From Acidimicrobiales bacterium (lineage in GTDB: Bacteria > Actinomycetota > Acidimicrobiia > Acidimicrobiales > JAVJTC01): 64,000 nt of DNA. The stretch spans positions 186,001-250,000 of the forward strand of contig JAVJTC010000029.1 of assembly GCA_040219085.1 (NCBI GenBank). The letters are read 5' to 3'. The position numbers were made by a program, and so were the translations under genes. This document shows, one piece after another, positions 32,763-42,143 of the stretch. How positions within the stretch are numbered: the first letter of the stretch is position 1; each line of letters begins with the position of its first letter. The notes below the pieces were generated by a model. It worked only from the letters and a program-made list of their open reading frames with translations, was not told the origin of the DNA and did not search any database.

Positions 32763-33713
32763 TCACGGGTACTCGTCGAGGATCCGGCGTGCCTGTTCGG
32801 TGTCCAACTTGAGTTGCCGGGCGAGGTCGTCGATGCCGTCGAATCGGCGTTCGCTGCGGATGAACTCGGCGAACTCGACCCGAACGAAGTCGCCGTAGAG
32901 GTCCCCGTCGAAGTCGAGCACATGGGCTTCGAGCAGCGAGTGCTCGGCGTGCTGGTAGAAGGTCGGACGCTTGCCGATGTTGATCGCACACGGTCGGCGA
33001 ACGTCGTCGGACGCGGTGAGCCAACCGGCGTACACGCCGTCGGCGGGCCAGGCCCGATCCCGTGAGACCGGCACGTTGGCGGTCGGGAAGCCGATCGTGC
33101 GCCCCCGCTGGTCGCCCATGAGAACCTCGCCGGTGATGGCGAACGGCCGGCCGAGCATCGTCGTGGCCTCGCTGACCCGTCCTCCGGCGAGAGCCCGGCG
33201 GATCGCCGTGGACGACACGGGCTCGGGCATCCCGTCGAGGCGGGCCAGGTCCACGACCTCGACGTCGAATCCCGAACGGGCGCCGAACACGATGAGGTCG
33301 TCGACGTTGCCGCCGCGGTTGGCACCGAAGTGGAAGTTCGCGCCGATGACCACGCGACTCGCATTGAGCGAATGGACGAGTATCCGGTCGACGAACGTCT
33401 CGGGTTCCATCGTCGAGATGTCCGGGGTGAACGGCAACACGACCGTGCGGTCCACCCCGAGGGTCTCGAGGCGGGCGAGCTTCGACTCGAGCGTCGAGAG
33501 GAGCTTCGGTGCACTCTCGGGCCGCAGCAGAAGGGCCGGGTGGGGATCGAAGGTCACGACGGTGGCCCGGAGTTCGTTCTGGCGGGCGTGCTCGACCATG
33601 CGCCCGACGATCAACTGGTGCCCGAGATGCACGCCGTCGAAGACGCCGATGGTGACGGCGGACGGGTCACTGTTCTCGGGGAGGTCGCGCAGAACGTGCA
33701 TGGGAGTGCTCAA
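32763..33713 (-). CDS. ribF: Bifunctional riboflavin kinase / FAD synthetase
   Basis: The 316-residue protein has an N-terminal FAD synthetase (nucleotidyltransferase) domain with VTIGVFDGVHLGHQ and VVTFDPHP, and a C-terminal riboflavin kinase domain with GRTIGFPTANV and GVYAGWL. RibF converts riboflavin to FMN and then FAD in the cytoplasm. The length matches the usual 310-330 residues. The start is a TTG at 33713, with an ATG four codons later. It supplies cofactor for the flavoproteins common in this window, but no regulatory link is visible. Confidence 0.95.
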   Translation of the reverse strand: MSTPMHVLRDLPENSDPSAVTIGVFDGVHLGHQLIVGRMVEHARQNELRATVVTFDPHPALLLRPESAPKLLSTLESKLARLETLGVDRTVVLPFTPDISTMEPETFVDRILVHSLNASRVVIGANFHFGANRGGNVDDLIVFGARSGFDVEVVDLARLDGMPEPVSSTAIRRALAGGRVSEATTMLGRPFAITGEVLMGDQRGRTIGFPTANVPVSRDRAWPADGVYAGWLTASDDVRRPCAINIGKRPTFYQHAEHSLLEAHVLDFDGDLYGDFVRVEFAEFIRSERRFDGIDDLARQLKLDTEQARRILDEYP

Positions 33714-33783
33714 TCTACCAGTGCCCCCGTCTCGGCCTTCAGGGCTCAGTCGTCCGGTGGTGCCTTCCGAGCCGCCGGAGGCC

Positions 33784-34953
33784 TCACGCCGCTTCGGCGC
33801 CCAGCGCCCGGTCGAGATCGGCGAGGAGGTCGTCGAGCGACTCGATCCCCACCGAGAGCCGCACGAGCGCCTCGTCGACGGCGAGGGGCGAGTCCGCCGC
33901 CGACGCGTGGGTCATGACCGCGGGATGCTCGATGAGGGACTCCACCGCACCGAGCGACTCCGCCAGCGTGAACAGGCGGGTGGCCTCGGCGACCCGGACC
34001 GCAGCGTCGCGCCCACCACGCACCAGGAACGACACCATCCCACCGAACCCCGACATCTGCGCGGCCGCCACCTCGTGACCGGGATGTGTGGCCAGCCCCG
34101 GGTACAGGACACGCTCGACGCCGTCGTGGTCCGCCAGCATCGCAGCGACCGCCGACGCGTTCGCGCAGTGACGGTCCATCCGGACCGGCAGTGTCTTGAG
34201 GCCCCGCAGCACGAGGAAACAGTCGAGGGGACCCGGGACAGCGCCCGCGGCGTTCTGCACGAAGGCCAGGCGGTCGGCGATGGCGTCGTCGCGGGTCACC
34301 ACCAGACCGCCGACGACGTCGGAGTGCCCCCCCAGATACTTCGTGGCGGAGTGCACGACGATGTCCGCTCCCCACTCGAGGGGTCGCTGCAGGTAGGGCG
34401 TCGCGAACGTGTTGTCGACCACCACCAGGGCGCCCGCGGTCCGGGCGACCTCGACGATCGCGGCGATGTCCACGATCGACAGGTTCGGATTCGTGGGCGT
34501 CTCGATCCACACCATCGCGGTCCGGTCGTCGATCGCCTCCGCCAGTGCGCCCGGTGAGTGCAGCGGCCGCGCGTCCCACTCCAGGCCCGCGCGGGCGTGC
34601 ACCGTCGACACGAGCCGGTATGTGCCGCCGTAGGCGTCGTCACCCATCACCAGGCGCTCGCCGGGCCCCAGCAGTCTCAGCACGGCATCGACGGCGGCCA
34701 TACCGCTTGCGAAGGCGAGACCCCGGCGGCCCGACTCGAGCGAGGCGATCGCCGCCTCGAGGGCCGAACGGGTCGGGTTGGACGTCCGGGCGTACTCGTG
34801 ACCGCGGTGGCGGCCCACGCCATCCTGGGCGAACGTACTCGTCTGGTAGATCGGCACGGTGACGGCGCCGGTGGCGGGGTCGGGTTCCTGGCCGTCGTGC
34901 ACAGCCCGTGTCTCGAAGCCGCGGTCCGGCCCGGACACCGCGTCGCCGTTCAC
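33784..34953 (-). CDS. Cystathionine gamma-lyase / gamma-synthase (PLP enzyme)
   Basis: The 389-residue protein belongs to the Cys/Met metabolism PLP family. It has YARTSNPTRSALEAAIASLE, GDDAYGGTYRL, VVVDNTFATPYLQRPLEWGA and the PLP lysine in HSATKYLGGHSDVVGG. Gamma-lyase and gamma-synthase are hard to tell apart by eye. Its 4-nt overlap with a cystathionine beta-synthase gene favours gamma-lyase action, forming cysteine from cystathionine in reverse transsulfuration. Confidence 0.88.
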   Translation of the reverse strand: MNGDAVSGPDRGFETRAVHDGQEPDPATGAVTVPIYQTSTFAQDGVGRHRGHEYARTSNPTRSALEAAIASLESGRRGLAFASGMAAVDAVLRLLGPGERLVMGDDAYGGTYRLVSTVHARAGLEWDARPLHSPGALAEAIDDRTAMVWIETPTNPNLSIVDIAAIVEVARTAGALVVVDNTFATPYLQRPLEWGADIVVHSATKYLGGHSDVVGGLVVTRDDAIADRLAFVQNAAGAVPGPLDCFLVLRGLKTLPVRMDRHCANASAVAAMLADHDGVERVLYPGLATHPGHEVAAAQMSGFGGMVSFLVRGGRDAAVRVAEATRLFTLAESLGAVESLIEHPAVMTHASAADSPLAVDEALVRLSVGIESLDDLLADLDRALGAEAA

Positions 34954-36359
34954 GACGCCTCCGCAGCGTTCTGGTCTCCGACCGCGGGTCCGGGCACCTC
35001 GGCCGACAGGAACCCGAGGACGTCACTGCGGGAGATCACCGCCCGGGGCCGACCCCCGTCGAGGACCAGCAGAGCACGGCACGTGTCGAACCGGGCCACG
35101 ACCGCGGCGAGCGACTGGCCGACCCCGATGGTGTCGATGGCGGGGCCCATCACGTCGCCGACCGGCCGGTCGATGACCGCGTGGTCCTCGTACGTCGCCT
35201 GCATGAGATGCAACTCGTCGACCGAGCCGACCACCTCGGCCGCGGACAGCGGCATCTCCCCCTTGCCGACCGGCAGCTGCGAGACGCCGTGCCGCGCCAT
35301 CAGGTCGAAGGCCAGGCGGACGGGATCACCCGGTTGTACGTAGACGAGGTCCGGGGTGAGCGACGACCGAGCCTCGAGCAGGTGACGGACGGTCGGTCCG
35401 TCACCGGTCTGGAGGAAACCGCGGTTCTCCATCCAGTCGTCGTCGAAGATGCGCGACAGGTACAGGCGGCCCGAGTCGGGCACGAGGACCACCACGACGT
35501 CGTCGGGGCCACACCGACGCGCCACCTCGAGCGCGGCGTGCACGGCCGTGCCGCCCGAGCCGCCGATGAGCAGACCCTCCGAGCGGCTGACCAACCGGGC
35601 GGTGGCGAAGCTGTCGGCGTCGCTCACCGCGATCACCTCGTCGACGATCGCCGCGTCATAGGTGTCTGGCCAGAAGTCCTCGCCGACGCCCTCCACCAGG
35701 TAGGGACGTCCGTCGCCGCCGCTGTAGACCGAACCCTCGGGGTCGGCCACGACGATCTGCACATCGGGGTTCTGCGCCTTCAGGTACCGGCCGACGCCGG
35801 TGACTGTTCCGCCGGTTCCCGCCCCGGCGACGAAGTGCGTGATCCGGCCGTCGGTCTGGTCCCATATCTCGGGACCGGTCGACTGCTCGTGGGCGAGCGG
35901 ATTGACCGGGTTGTGGTACTGGTTCGGGCGGTAGGCACCGGGGATCTCCGAGACCAGTCGCTCGGCGACCGAGTAGTACGACCCGGGATCCTCAGGTGCG
36001 ACGGCCACAGGGCACACGACGACCTCGGCCCCGTAGGCCCGCAGCAACGCGACCTTCTCCGTGGCGACCTTGTCGGTCACGACGAACACGCAGTCGTAGC
36101 CACGCTGGGCCGCCACTATGGCCAGTCCGACGCCGGTGTTCCCCGAGGTCGGCTCGACGATCGTCCCGCCCGGCTTCAGGAGCCCCTCCGCCTCGGCAGC
36201 CTCGACCATCGCGAGGGCGGGACGGTCCTTGACGCTGCCGCCGGGGTTCGTCGTCTCGAGCTTCGCGGCGAACGTGCACAGGAGATCACCGGCGATGCGG
36301 GGCATCGCGACGAGAGGGGTTCCCCCGATCAGATCGAGAGCGGACGCCGCGATCTCCAT
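34950..36359 (-). CDS. cbs: Cystathionine beta-synthase with C-terminal CBS domain pair
   Basis: The 469-residue protein has the PLP fold-type II core (GGSVKDRPA with the PLP lysine, PTSGNTGVGLAIVAAQRGY, and GAGTGGTVTGVGRYLK for phosphate binding). Two CBS repeats follow at about residues 340-460. It condenses serine (or O-acetylserine) with homocysteine to cystathionine. The following gene converts cystathionine, so the pair makes cysteine from methionine sulfur. A cysteine synthase with CBS domains is an alternative but less likely given its partner. Confidence 0.9.
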   Translation of the reverse strand: MEIAASALDLIGGTPLVAMPRIAGDLLCTFAAKLETTNPGGSVKDRPALAMVEAAEAEGLLKPGGTIVEPTSGNTGVGLAIVAAQRGYDCVFVVTDKVATEKVALLRAYGAEVVVCPVAVAPEDPGSYYSVAERLVSEIPGAYRPNQYHNPVNPLAHEQSTGPEIWDQTDGRITHFVAGAGTGGTVTGVGRYLKAQNPDVQIVVADPEGSVYSGGDGRPYLVEGVGEDFWPDTYDAAIVDEVIAVSDADSFATARLVSRSEGLLIGGSGGTAVHAALEVARRCGPDDVVVVLVPDSGRLYLSRIFDDDWMENRGFLQTGDGPTVRHLLEARSSLTPDLVYVQPGDPVRLAFDLMARHGVSQLPVGKGEMPLSAAEVVGSVDELHLMQATYEDHAVIDRPVGDVMGPAIDTIGVGQSLAAVVARFDTCRALLVLDGGRPRAVISRSDVLGFLSAEVPGPAVGDQNAAEAS

Positions 36360-36396
36360 GCCGGCACCCTATCTGCGGCGCCCGCCACGGATTCCT

Positions 36397-37620
36397 TCAG
36401 GGAGCTGTGACGATCTCCGACACGACGGCCTCGTCGCCGTCGACGCGCATGACGCGCAGCGGCCGGTCGTCGAGCATGCGGTCCGACGTGCTCCACGAGG
36501 CTGTGGCGATCACGAGATCCTCGCCCGCCATGGCGGGGAACTCCGCTGCCGGATCGCGGGGGTTCCTCTCGACGGCCCGCAACAGGGCGACCATGACGTC
36601 GGCACCGGCCACCATCGTCCCGCCTTCGGCCGAGCCGCCGATCGTGGCACGGACGGCTTCGACGAGGGCGTCGACGGCGTCCACCGGGTCGTTGCGGAAC
36701 GTCGAGCCCCAACTGAGGAAGCTCACGTCACCGAGGTCCTCGGTCAGCCAGTCGGTCCCGTCCATGGCCGATCCGGCGATCACGGGCGCCGTGAACTCGC
36801 GCTCCCGCAACAGGGCGAGAACTGCCGGCCCGGTCGTGGGAAGGCTCCCGCACAACACGATCTGCTCGCCCACCCCCACCGGCGTGAGGTCGGGTTCGGG
36901 TCCGAGGATGTCCGGCTCGAAGCGGGCGATGAGTTCACGGTCGTAGGCGAACTCGCCGCCGACCGAGCCGCCGAGCGCGGCGAAGCGCGCCGTGAACGCC
37001 TCACACTGCGCCACCATCTCCGGAGCGCTCGAGTCCACCACCACAGCGACCGTGCTCACGCCGCGCCCGGCGACGACCTCCGCGATCGCGCGCCCTTCGG
37101 CCTGCGTGGAGATCCCCGCCGACCATGCGCCCGAGGTCTCCCAGCGCGGATCGGAACCACACGGGCTGACGGCCGGAATCCCGTAGTCGGCGGCCACCTG
37201 GAGAGCGGGTCCGGCGAAGTCGTAGTCACACGTGACGAGCAGGGCCACGGCTCCGTCATCGGCGAGATCGAGCGCGCCGTTGTAGGTGGCGTTGAGCTCT
37301 GTCTGAGTGTCGACCGCACGCAACTCGACGGGTCGGCCGTCGATACCCCCGGTGGCGTTGATCGCGTCGACCTGTACCTGCGCCGCGGCGAGGGCGGGCC
37401 TGTCGAGGCGCCGCGCCAGTCCGGAGTCGGCCATCACAGCGCCGATGAGAAGCGGGGCGGGGCCCGTCGGGGTGACGGTGCCGGTGGCCTGGTCGGCTTC
37501 CCCGTCGGTGCCCGACGCCGTCGGGGAGGCGGAAGTCGAGCCCGGTGCGTCTGTCGGTGGGGTGCACGCGACCGACACCACACACAGCGCGAGGATGACG
37601 CGCCACACGGTTCGGATCAT
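36397..37620 (-). CDS. Periplasmic-binding-protein-like lipoprotein (amino-acid ABC type, Peripla_BP_6)
   Basis: The 407-residue protein starts with a signal peptide and lipobox VSVAC (C19), then a Ser/Thr/Pro-rich linker. The mature domain follows the Leu/Ile/Val-binding fold: LLIGAVMADSGLARRLDRPA, INATGGIDGRPVELRAVDTQ and PAVSPCGSDPRWETSGAWS. No permease or ATPase genes are beside it, so it may act with distant transporter parts or as a sensor. It lies directly downstream of hpnH, with a hairpin in the 66-bp gap. Confidence 0.85.
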   Translation of the reverse strand: MIRTVWRVILALCVVSVACTPPTDAPGSTSASPTASGTDGEADQATGTVTPTGPAPLLIGAVMADSGLARRLDRPALAAAQVQVDAINATGGIDGRPVELRAVDTQTELNATYNGALDLADDGAVALLVTCDYDFAGPALQVAADYGIPAVSPCGSDPRWETSGAWSAGISTQAEGRAIAEVVAGRGVSTVAVVVDSSAPEMVAQCEAFTARFAALGGSVGGEFAYDRELIARFEPDILGPEPDLTPVGVGEQIVLCGSLPTTGPAVLALLREREFTAPVIAGSAMDGTDWLTEDLGDVSFLSWGSTFRNDPVDAVDALVEAVRATIGGSAEGGTMVAGADVMVALLRAVERNPRDPAAEFPAMAGEDLVIATASWSTSDRMLDDRPLRVMRVDGDEAVVSEIVTAP

Positions 37621-37637
37621 CAGTCGAGCGAGCCTAG

Positions 37638-37662
37638 GGCGCCGCGCCGCACCAGCGGCGCC
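37638..37662 (-). terminator. Hairpin after hpnH, possible terminator
   Basis: An 8-bp GC-only stem (GGCGCCGC / GCGGCGCC) with a 9-base loop begins 25 bp after the hpnH stop. No run of T follows on the minus strand, so it may slow rather than end transcription before the binding-protein gene. Confidence 0.35.
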
Positions 37663-37686
37663 GCGCCGGGACCTCGGTGGATCGGC

Positions 37687-38691
37687 TCAGGCGGAGACGG
37701 CGGCCCGGATCGACTCGCGCAGCGAGCCCATCGTGGCGATCACCGCGCTCGACTCGTAGCCGCAGTGCGCCATGCAGTTCTCGCAGCGCTCGTCGCGACC
37801 CCTGCCGTACTTCGACCAGTCCGTGGTTTCGATGAGCTCCTGGTAGGTCTCCGCGTAGCCGTCGGCCATCAGGTAACAGGGGCGCTGCCAACCGAACACC
37901 GAGTAGCTGGGGATCCCCCACGGCGTGCAGTCGAAATCCCTCTTGCCCTCGAGGAAGTCGAGGAACAGTGGCGAATGGTTCAGGCGCCACTTCTTGCGGT
38001 TGCCTCCGGCGAAGGCGTCGCGGAACATCTTGCGGGTCCGGTCCACGGGCAGGAAGTTCTCCTGGTCCGGGGCCTTCTCGTACGCGTAGCCCGGCGAGAT
38101 CATCATCGCGTCGACCTCGAGTTCGTCGTTGAGGAAATCGAGGACCGACCGCACGCTCTCGGGCGTGTCGGTGTCGAAGAAGGTGGTGTTGGTGGTGACG
38201 CGGAAGCCGCGTTCCTTGGCCATCCGGATCGCCTCGACGACCTCGTCGAAGACACCTTCGCGGGCGACGGCCTCGTCGTGACGCTCACCGACGCCGTCGA
38301 CGTGGACCACCCACGAGAAGTTCGGGTTGGGCTCGAAGCGGTCCATCTTGCGACGCAACAGGACCGCGTTCGTGCACAGATACACGTAGCGCTTGCGGGC
38401 GATCAGTGCCCGCACCATCTCGTCGATCTGGGGGTGCAGCAACGGTTCGCCCCCGGCGATCGAGACCATCGGCGCGCCGCACTCCTCGATGGCGCTCACC
38501 GCCTGGTCGACCGTGACGCGCTTGCGCAGCACCTCGGTCGGGTACTGGATCTTGCCGCATCCGGGACACTCGAGGTTGCACGCGAAGAGCGGCTCGAGTT
38601 CCACGATGAGCGGGAAGTGCTCGCGGCGCGCCAGCTTGTTGCGCGCCATGTAGGCACCGACTCGCATCGCCTGTCGGATCGGGATTCCCAT
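37687..38691 (-). CDS. hpnH: Adenosyl-hopene transferase, radical SAM
   Basis: The 334-residue protein has the radical SAM cluster motif CNLECPGC (C38, C42, C45), SIAGGEPLLHP, and the C-terminal SPASM-like Cys set RCENCMAHCGYESSAV, as in HpnH. HpnH joins a 5'-deoxyadenosyl radical to diploptene to give adenosylhopane, the first step towards C35 hopanoids. The start ATG has GGAG at good spacing. It follows the HpnG-IspH fusion gene by 54 bp, so the gene order matches the chemistry. Confidence 0.95.
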   Translation of the reverse strand: MGIPIRQAMRVGAYMARNKLARREHFPLIVELEPLFACNLECPGCGKIQYPTEVLRKRVTVDQAVSAIEECGAPMVSIAGGEPLLHPQIDEMVRALIARKRYVYLCTNAVLLRRKMDRFEPNPNFSWVVHVDGVGERHDEAVAREGVFDEVVEAIRMAKERGFRVTTNTTFFDTDTPESVRSVLDFLNDELEVDAMMISPGYAYEKAPDQENFLPVDRTRKMFRDAFAGGNRKKWRLNHSPLFLDFLEGKRDFDCTPWGIPSYSVFGWQRPCYLMADGYAETYQELIETTDWSKYGRGRDERCENCMAHCGYESSAVIATMGSLRESIRAAVSA

Positions 38692-38745
38692 CAGTTCATC
38701 TCCGTGGGGGTTCGGAAGGTGAGGTGGAGTGTGGCTCGGCTCATG

Positions 38746-40230
38746 TCAACGGACCTCGGCCGGCAGCGGGAAGCGGACCGTCTCGTCGACGACGGCACGC
38801 TCCGTGATGACGACGGTACCGAGTGATCCGAGTCTGGCGACGAGATCGGTCACGAGAGACTCGGGGGCGGAGGCACCGGCCGTCACGCCGACGACGCGGG
38901 CACCGGCCAGCCATGTGAGGTCCACGTCGTCGGGGTCGTCAACGAGATGGGCCTCGACGCCCTCTCGGCGGGCGACCTCGGCCAGTCGCATGGAGTTGGA
39001 CGAGTTCGCGGACCCGGCCACGAGAATCAGGTCACAGTCGGGCGCGATCGCGATGACCGCGGCCTGGCGGTTCTGCGTGGCGAAGCAGATGTCGTCGGCA
39101 CGCGGTCCCACGATGGCGGGAAACCTGTCACGCAGGCGTGCGACGGTCTCGTCCACCTCGGCCACGGCGAGCGTGGTCTGGGTGAGGTAGGCGACCCGGT
39201 CGGGATCGACCACGTCGATGGTGGCCACGTCCACGGACGGGTCGATCACCGTCATCGGTGTCTCCGCTGAGGTCCCCTCGACCTCCTCGTGGTCGGCGTG
39301 GCCGATCAACAGGATCTGAAGACCCTCGTCGGCGAAGCGACGGGCCTCCCGGTGGACCTTGGCGACGAGCGGACACGTCGCGTCGATGACGGGGAGGTCA
39401 CGGCGTTGCGCCTCCGCCCGGACCTGCGGCGAGACCCCGTGCGCTGCGAACACGACGGTCCCACCGTCGGGGACTTCGTCGAGTTCGTCGACGAACACGG
39501 CACCCGCGTCCGCCAACTCGGCGACCACCCGGGTGTTGTGCACGACCTGGCGTCGCACGTAGACGGGAGCACCCCGATCGGCGAGCGCCCGGTGCACGAC
39601 GTCGATGGCCCGGTCGACACCTGCGCAGAACGAGCGCGGCGAGGGAAGGATCACCTCGCGGTCACCGAGGGCGGCCGCCCACTGCTCGAGCGGGGCCACG
39701 GTCGCACCGATCGTCCGTCGGGCGCGCAGCAGGCGACCCGGAAGCGACGGTCGCCACAGCTCGTGATCGGGGGTGTCGACGATGACGCGCACGACGGCGT
39801 GGGTGGACCCGCCGTCGACGAGCCAGGCCGATTCCATGTCGACCGCGAGCGCGCCGGTGGCCATGAGAGCGGACCGACGATCTCCCGTGGCGGTCCGCTC
39901 GACGGAAACCACGGGACCGACATGCACGGTGAGACCGAGCCGCCTCAGCTGCGCGGCGATCGTGGACGCCGACGCGAGCGCGACGCCGCAGTCAGCGTCG
40001 GGGAGCGTCCCGTCGATCACCCGGTCGGCGACTACGACATCGCCGGGGGCGATCCCGTCCGCGAGCGCTCCGGCGACACCCAGGACGGCGCGGGGGCCGT
40101 CGGGGGCCGAACGCTCCCACCGGCGGGCCCGGTCCGCGCCCATCCCGCACCTCGAGACCACCGCCGTCGTGGCCGCGCGTCGAGCCGGGCCGGCCTCGGT
40201 TCGCACGGGACAGACGACGGTGAGTGTCAT
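38746..40230 (-). CDS. ispH: Fusion of HpnG-like nucleoside phosphorylase and IspH (HMBPP reductase)
   Basis: The ATG at 40230 overlaps the cyclase stop by 4 nt and gives 494 residues. Residues 1 to about 185 are a purine-nucleoside-phosphorylase-like domain (GVAGALADGI, GALAVDMESAW) as in HpnG, which removes adenine from adenosylhopane. Residues about 190-494 are a complete IspH with Cys202, Cys286 and Cys382 for the Fe-S cluster, plus His231 (VVHN), His264 (AHGV), and His314/Glu316 (HADHEEVEG). IspH makes IPP and DMAPP. One polypeptide thus carries the last step of isoprenoid precursor supply and a late step of hopanoid tailoring. Confidence 0.9.
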   Translation of the reverse strand: MTLTVVCPVRTEAGPARRAATTAVVSRCGMGADRARRWERSAPDGPRAVLGVAGALADGIAPGDVVVADRVIDGTLPDADCGVALASASTIAAQLRRLGLTVHVGPVVSVERTATGDRRSALMATGALAVDMESAWLVDGGSTHAVVRVIVDTPDHELWRPSLPGRLLRARRTIGATVAPLEQWAAALGDREVILPSPRSFCAGVDRAIDVVHRALADRGAPVYVRRQVVHNTRVVAELADAGAVFVDELDEVPDGGTVVFAAHGVSPQVRAEAQRRDLPVIDATCPLVAKVHREARRFADEGLQILLIGHADHEEVEGTSAETPMTVIDPSVDVATIDVVDPDRVAYLTQTTLAVAEVDETVARLRDRFPAIVGPRADDICFATQNRQAAVIAIAPDCDLILVAGSANSSNSMRLAEVARREGVEAHLVDDPDDVDLTWLAGARVVGVTAGASAPESLVTDLVARLGSLGTVVITERAVVDETVRFPLPAEVR

Positions 40231-42143
40231 GACGACGTCGAGGCGGGCGGAGCGGCGACCCCGACAGCGCGGAGGTAGCGACCCAGCGCCGTCAGCGGGA
40301 AGGTGAGCCGGTAGAGGTGGTAGTTGATGTAGAAGTCGCCAGGGAATCCCGTGCCCGTGAACTCCGGTTCGTCCCAGTTGCCGTCGCCACGTTGGTTGTC
40401 GACCAGCCACTCGACACCGCGACGCGTCGCCGGACCGGTGTCACCGGCAGCGAGCAGGGCGAGCAGGGCCCAGGCGGTCTGCGATGCCGTCGATGGCCCC
40501 CTCCCCCGCCACGCGTCGTCGGTGTAGGAGCGGAGGTCCTCGCCCCAGCCTCCGTCGTGGTTCTGGACCTCGTGGAGCCAGGTGACGGCCGCCGCGATGG
40601 CCGGATGGTCCGGGCCGAGGCCGGCGACGACGAGGGCGGGCACGACGGCTCCCGTCCCGTAGAGGTGGTTGGCGCCCCACCGGCCGAACCACGAGCCGTC
40701 GGCCTCCTGATGCGCCAGTAGCCAGTCGATCGCCGCGGCGAGTCTCGCAGCGTCCACGGTTCCCGCGCTCGGTCCGCCCTCGTGGCACAGCATCTCGACC
40801 ACGTGGGCGGTGACGTCGGCGCTCGGGGGGTCGACGACCTCACCGAAGTCGCAGAAGGGCAACTTCTCGGTGAGGTAGCGCGTGTTGTCGGCATCGAACG
40901 CCGCGTACCCGCCGTCGCGCGACTGCATGCCCTGCGCCCAGGCGACCCCGCGTCGTACCGCGCCGGCGGCGCGGACCGGGTCGTTGTGGCTGACCCTGTC
41001 GAGCGCGAGTACGACCTCCGCCGTGTCGTCGAGGTCCGGGTAGTTGTCGTTGTCGAACTCGAAGGCCCACCCGCCCGGTGCCAGATCGGGACGCCGCACC
41101 GCCCAGTCACCGGCGACGCCGACCTCCTCGTCGAGGAGCCAGTCGGCCGCGCGGACCATCGCGGGATGGTCCGGTGCGATGTCGGCGTCAGCGAGGGCCA
41201 CGACCGACAGGGCCGTGTCCCACACCGGCGACTGACAGCACTCGATGCGCCGCGTGTCGTTCTCGACGATCGTGTAGCGGTCGAAGCCGGCGATCGCCCG
41301 GGCCAGGACCGGGTGGTCGACCGCATACCCCCGCAGGTGCAGGGCCATGATCGAGTAGACCCACGGCGGCTGGATGCCACCCCAACAACCGTCCGCCTCC
41401 TGACGGTCGAGGATCCACTGTTCGGCGGTCGCCAGCGCCCGGCGGCGCACCACTCCCGGCGCGATGCGGTGGTAACGGTGCAACACGGCGTCGAGGCCCT
41501 TGAGCGCCCCCGCCCACGAGCGTTTCGGGGCGGGCTCGCGTTCGGGCGGGGTCGCACCCGTGCGGATCTCGTCGATCGCAAAGCCGAGGTCACGTGCCGG
41601 CCGTACCGTGCCGACGATGGTCAGCGGAACGATCGTCTGGCGCGCCCAGCAGGCGAAGTCGTAGATGTTCAGCGGCATCCAGGAGGGCAACAGGACCACC
41701 TCGGGAGCGAGCGCCGGGAGATCCTCCCACCGCCACTCACCGAAGAGCGCCAGCCACAGACGGGTGAATACCCGGGACCGTTCGAGACCGCCCGCATCGA
41801 GGATGAACTCACGCGCCTTGGCCATGTGCGACGCATCCACGGGGTCGCCGGCGAGACGCAGCGCGGTGTAGGCCTCGACGGTGACCGACAGGTCCGGGGG
41901 CCCCTCGTAGAAGGTCGCCCAGGTCCCGTCGGAGCGCTGCGAAGAACGGATCCAGTTGGCGGTCAGACGCGTGATCTCGGCGTCTTCGATGCCGAGGAAG
42001 CGTCGCAGAAGCAGGTCCTCGGCCTCGATGGCGACGTTGGTCTCGAGCTCCCCCTTCCACCATCCCTCGGGATCCTGGCGCTCGAGCAGCGCGGCGACCG
42101 CCGCGTCGCGAGCCTCGATCGCCTGCGCGGTGAGCCGCTCCAT
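40227..42143 (-). CDS. shc: Squalene-hopene cyclase
   Basis: The 638-residue protein has the class II cyclase acid motif DLDD (D370-D373) that protonates squalene. Repeated QW-type motifs include QEADGCWGGIQPPW, QSRDGGYAAFD, QEADGSWFGRWG and QNHDGGWGED. It cyclises squalene to hopene and diplopterol at the membrane. The length fits bacterial cyclases (620-680). It overlaps the prenyl synthase gene by 1 nt (TGATG) and the HpnG-IspH gene by 4 nt, so the cluster is tightly co-translated. Confidence 0.96.
   Translation of the reverse strand: MERLTAQAIEARDAAVAALLERQDPEGWWKGELETNVAIEAEDLLLRRFLGIEDAEITRLTANWIRSSQRSDGTWATFYEGPPDLSVTVEAYTALRLAGDPVDASHMAKAREFILDAGGLERSRVFTRLWLALFGEWRWEDLPALAPEVVLLPSWMPLNIYDFACWARQTIVPLTIVGTVRPARDLGFAIDEIRTGATPPEREPAPKRSWAGALKGLDAVLHRYHRIAPGVVRRRALATAEQWILDRQEADGCWGGIQPPWVYSIMALHLRGYAVDHPVLARAIAGFDRYTIVENDTRRIECCQSPVWDTALSVVALADADIAPDHPAMVRAADWLLDEEVGVAGDWAVRRPDLAPGGWAFEFDNDNYPDLDDTAEVVLALDRVSHNDPVRAAGAVRRGVAWAQGMQSRDGGYAAFDADNTRYLTEKLPFCDFGEVVDPPSADVTAHVVEMLCHEGGPSAGTVDAARLAAAIDWLLAHQEADGSWFGRWGANHLYGTGAVVPALVVAGLGPDHPAIAAAVTWLHEVQNHDGGWGEDLRSYTDDAWRGRGPSTASQTAWALLALLAAGDTGPATRRGVEWLVDNQRGDGNWDEPEFTGTGFPGDFYINYHLYRLTFPLTALGRYLRAVGVAAPPASTSS

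Noticed and set aside
36118-38826. A 902-codon open frame on the plus strand
   Set aside because: It lies opposite cbs, the binding lipoprotein and hpnH, all with clear domains. Long antisense frames are expected at this GC level and its translation is His/Arg/Gly-rich without motifs.
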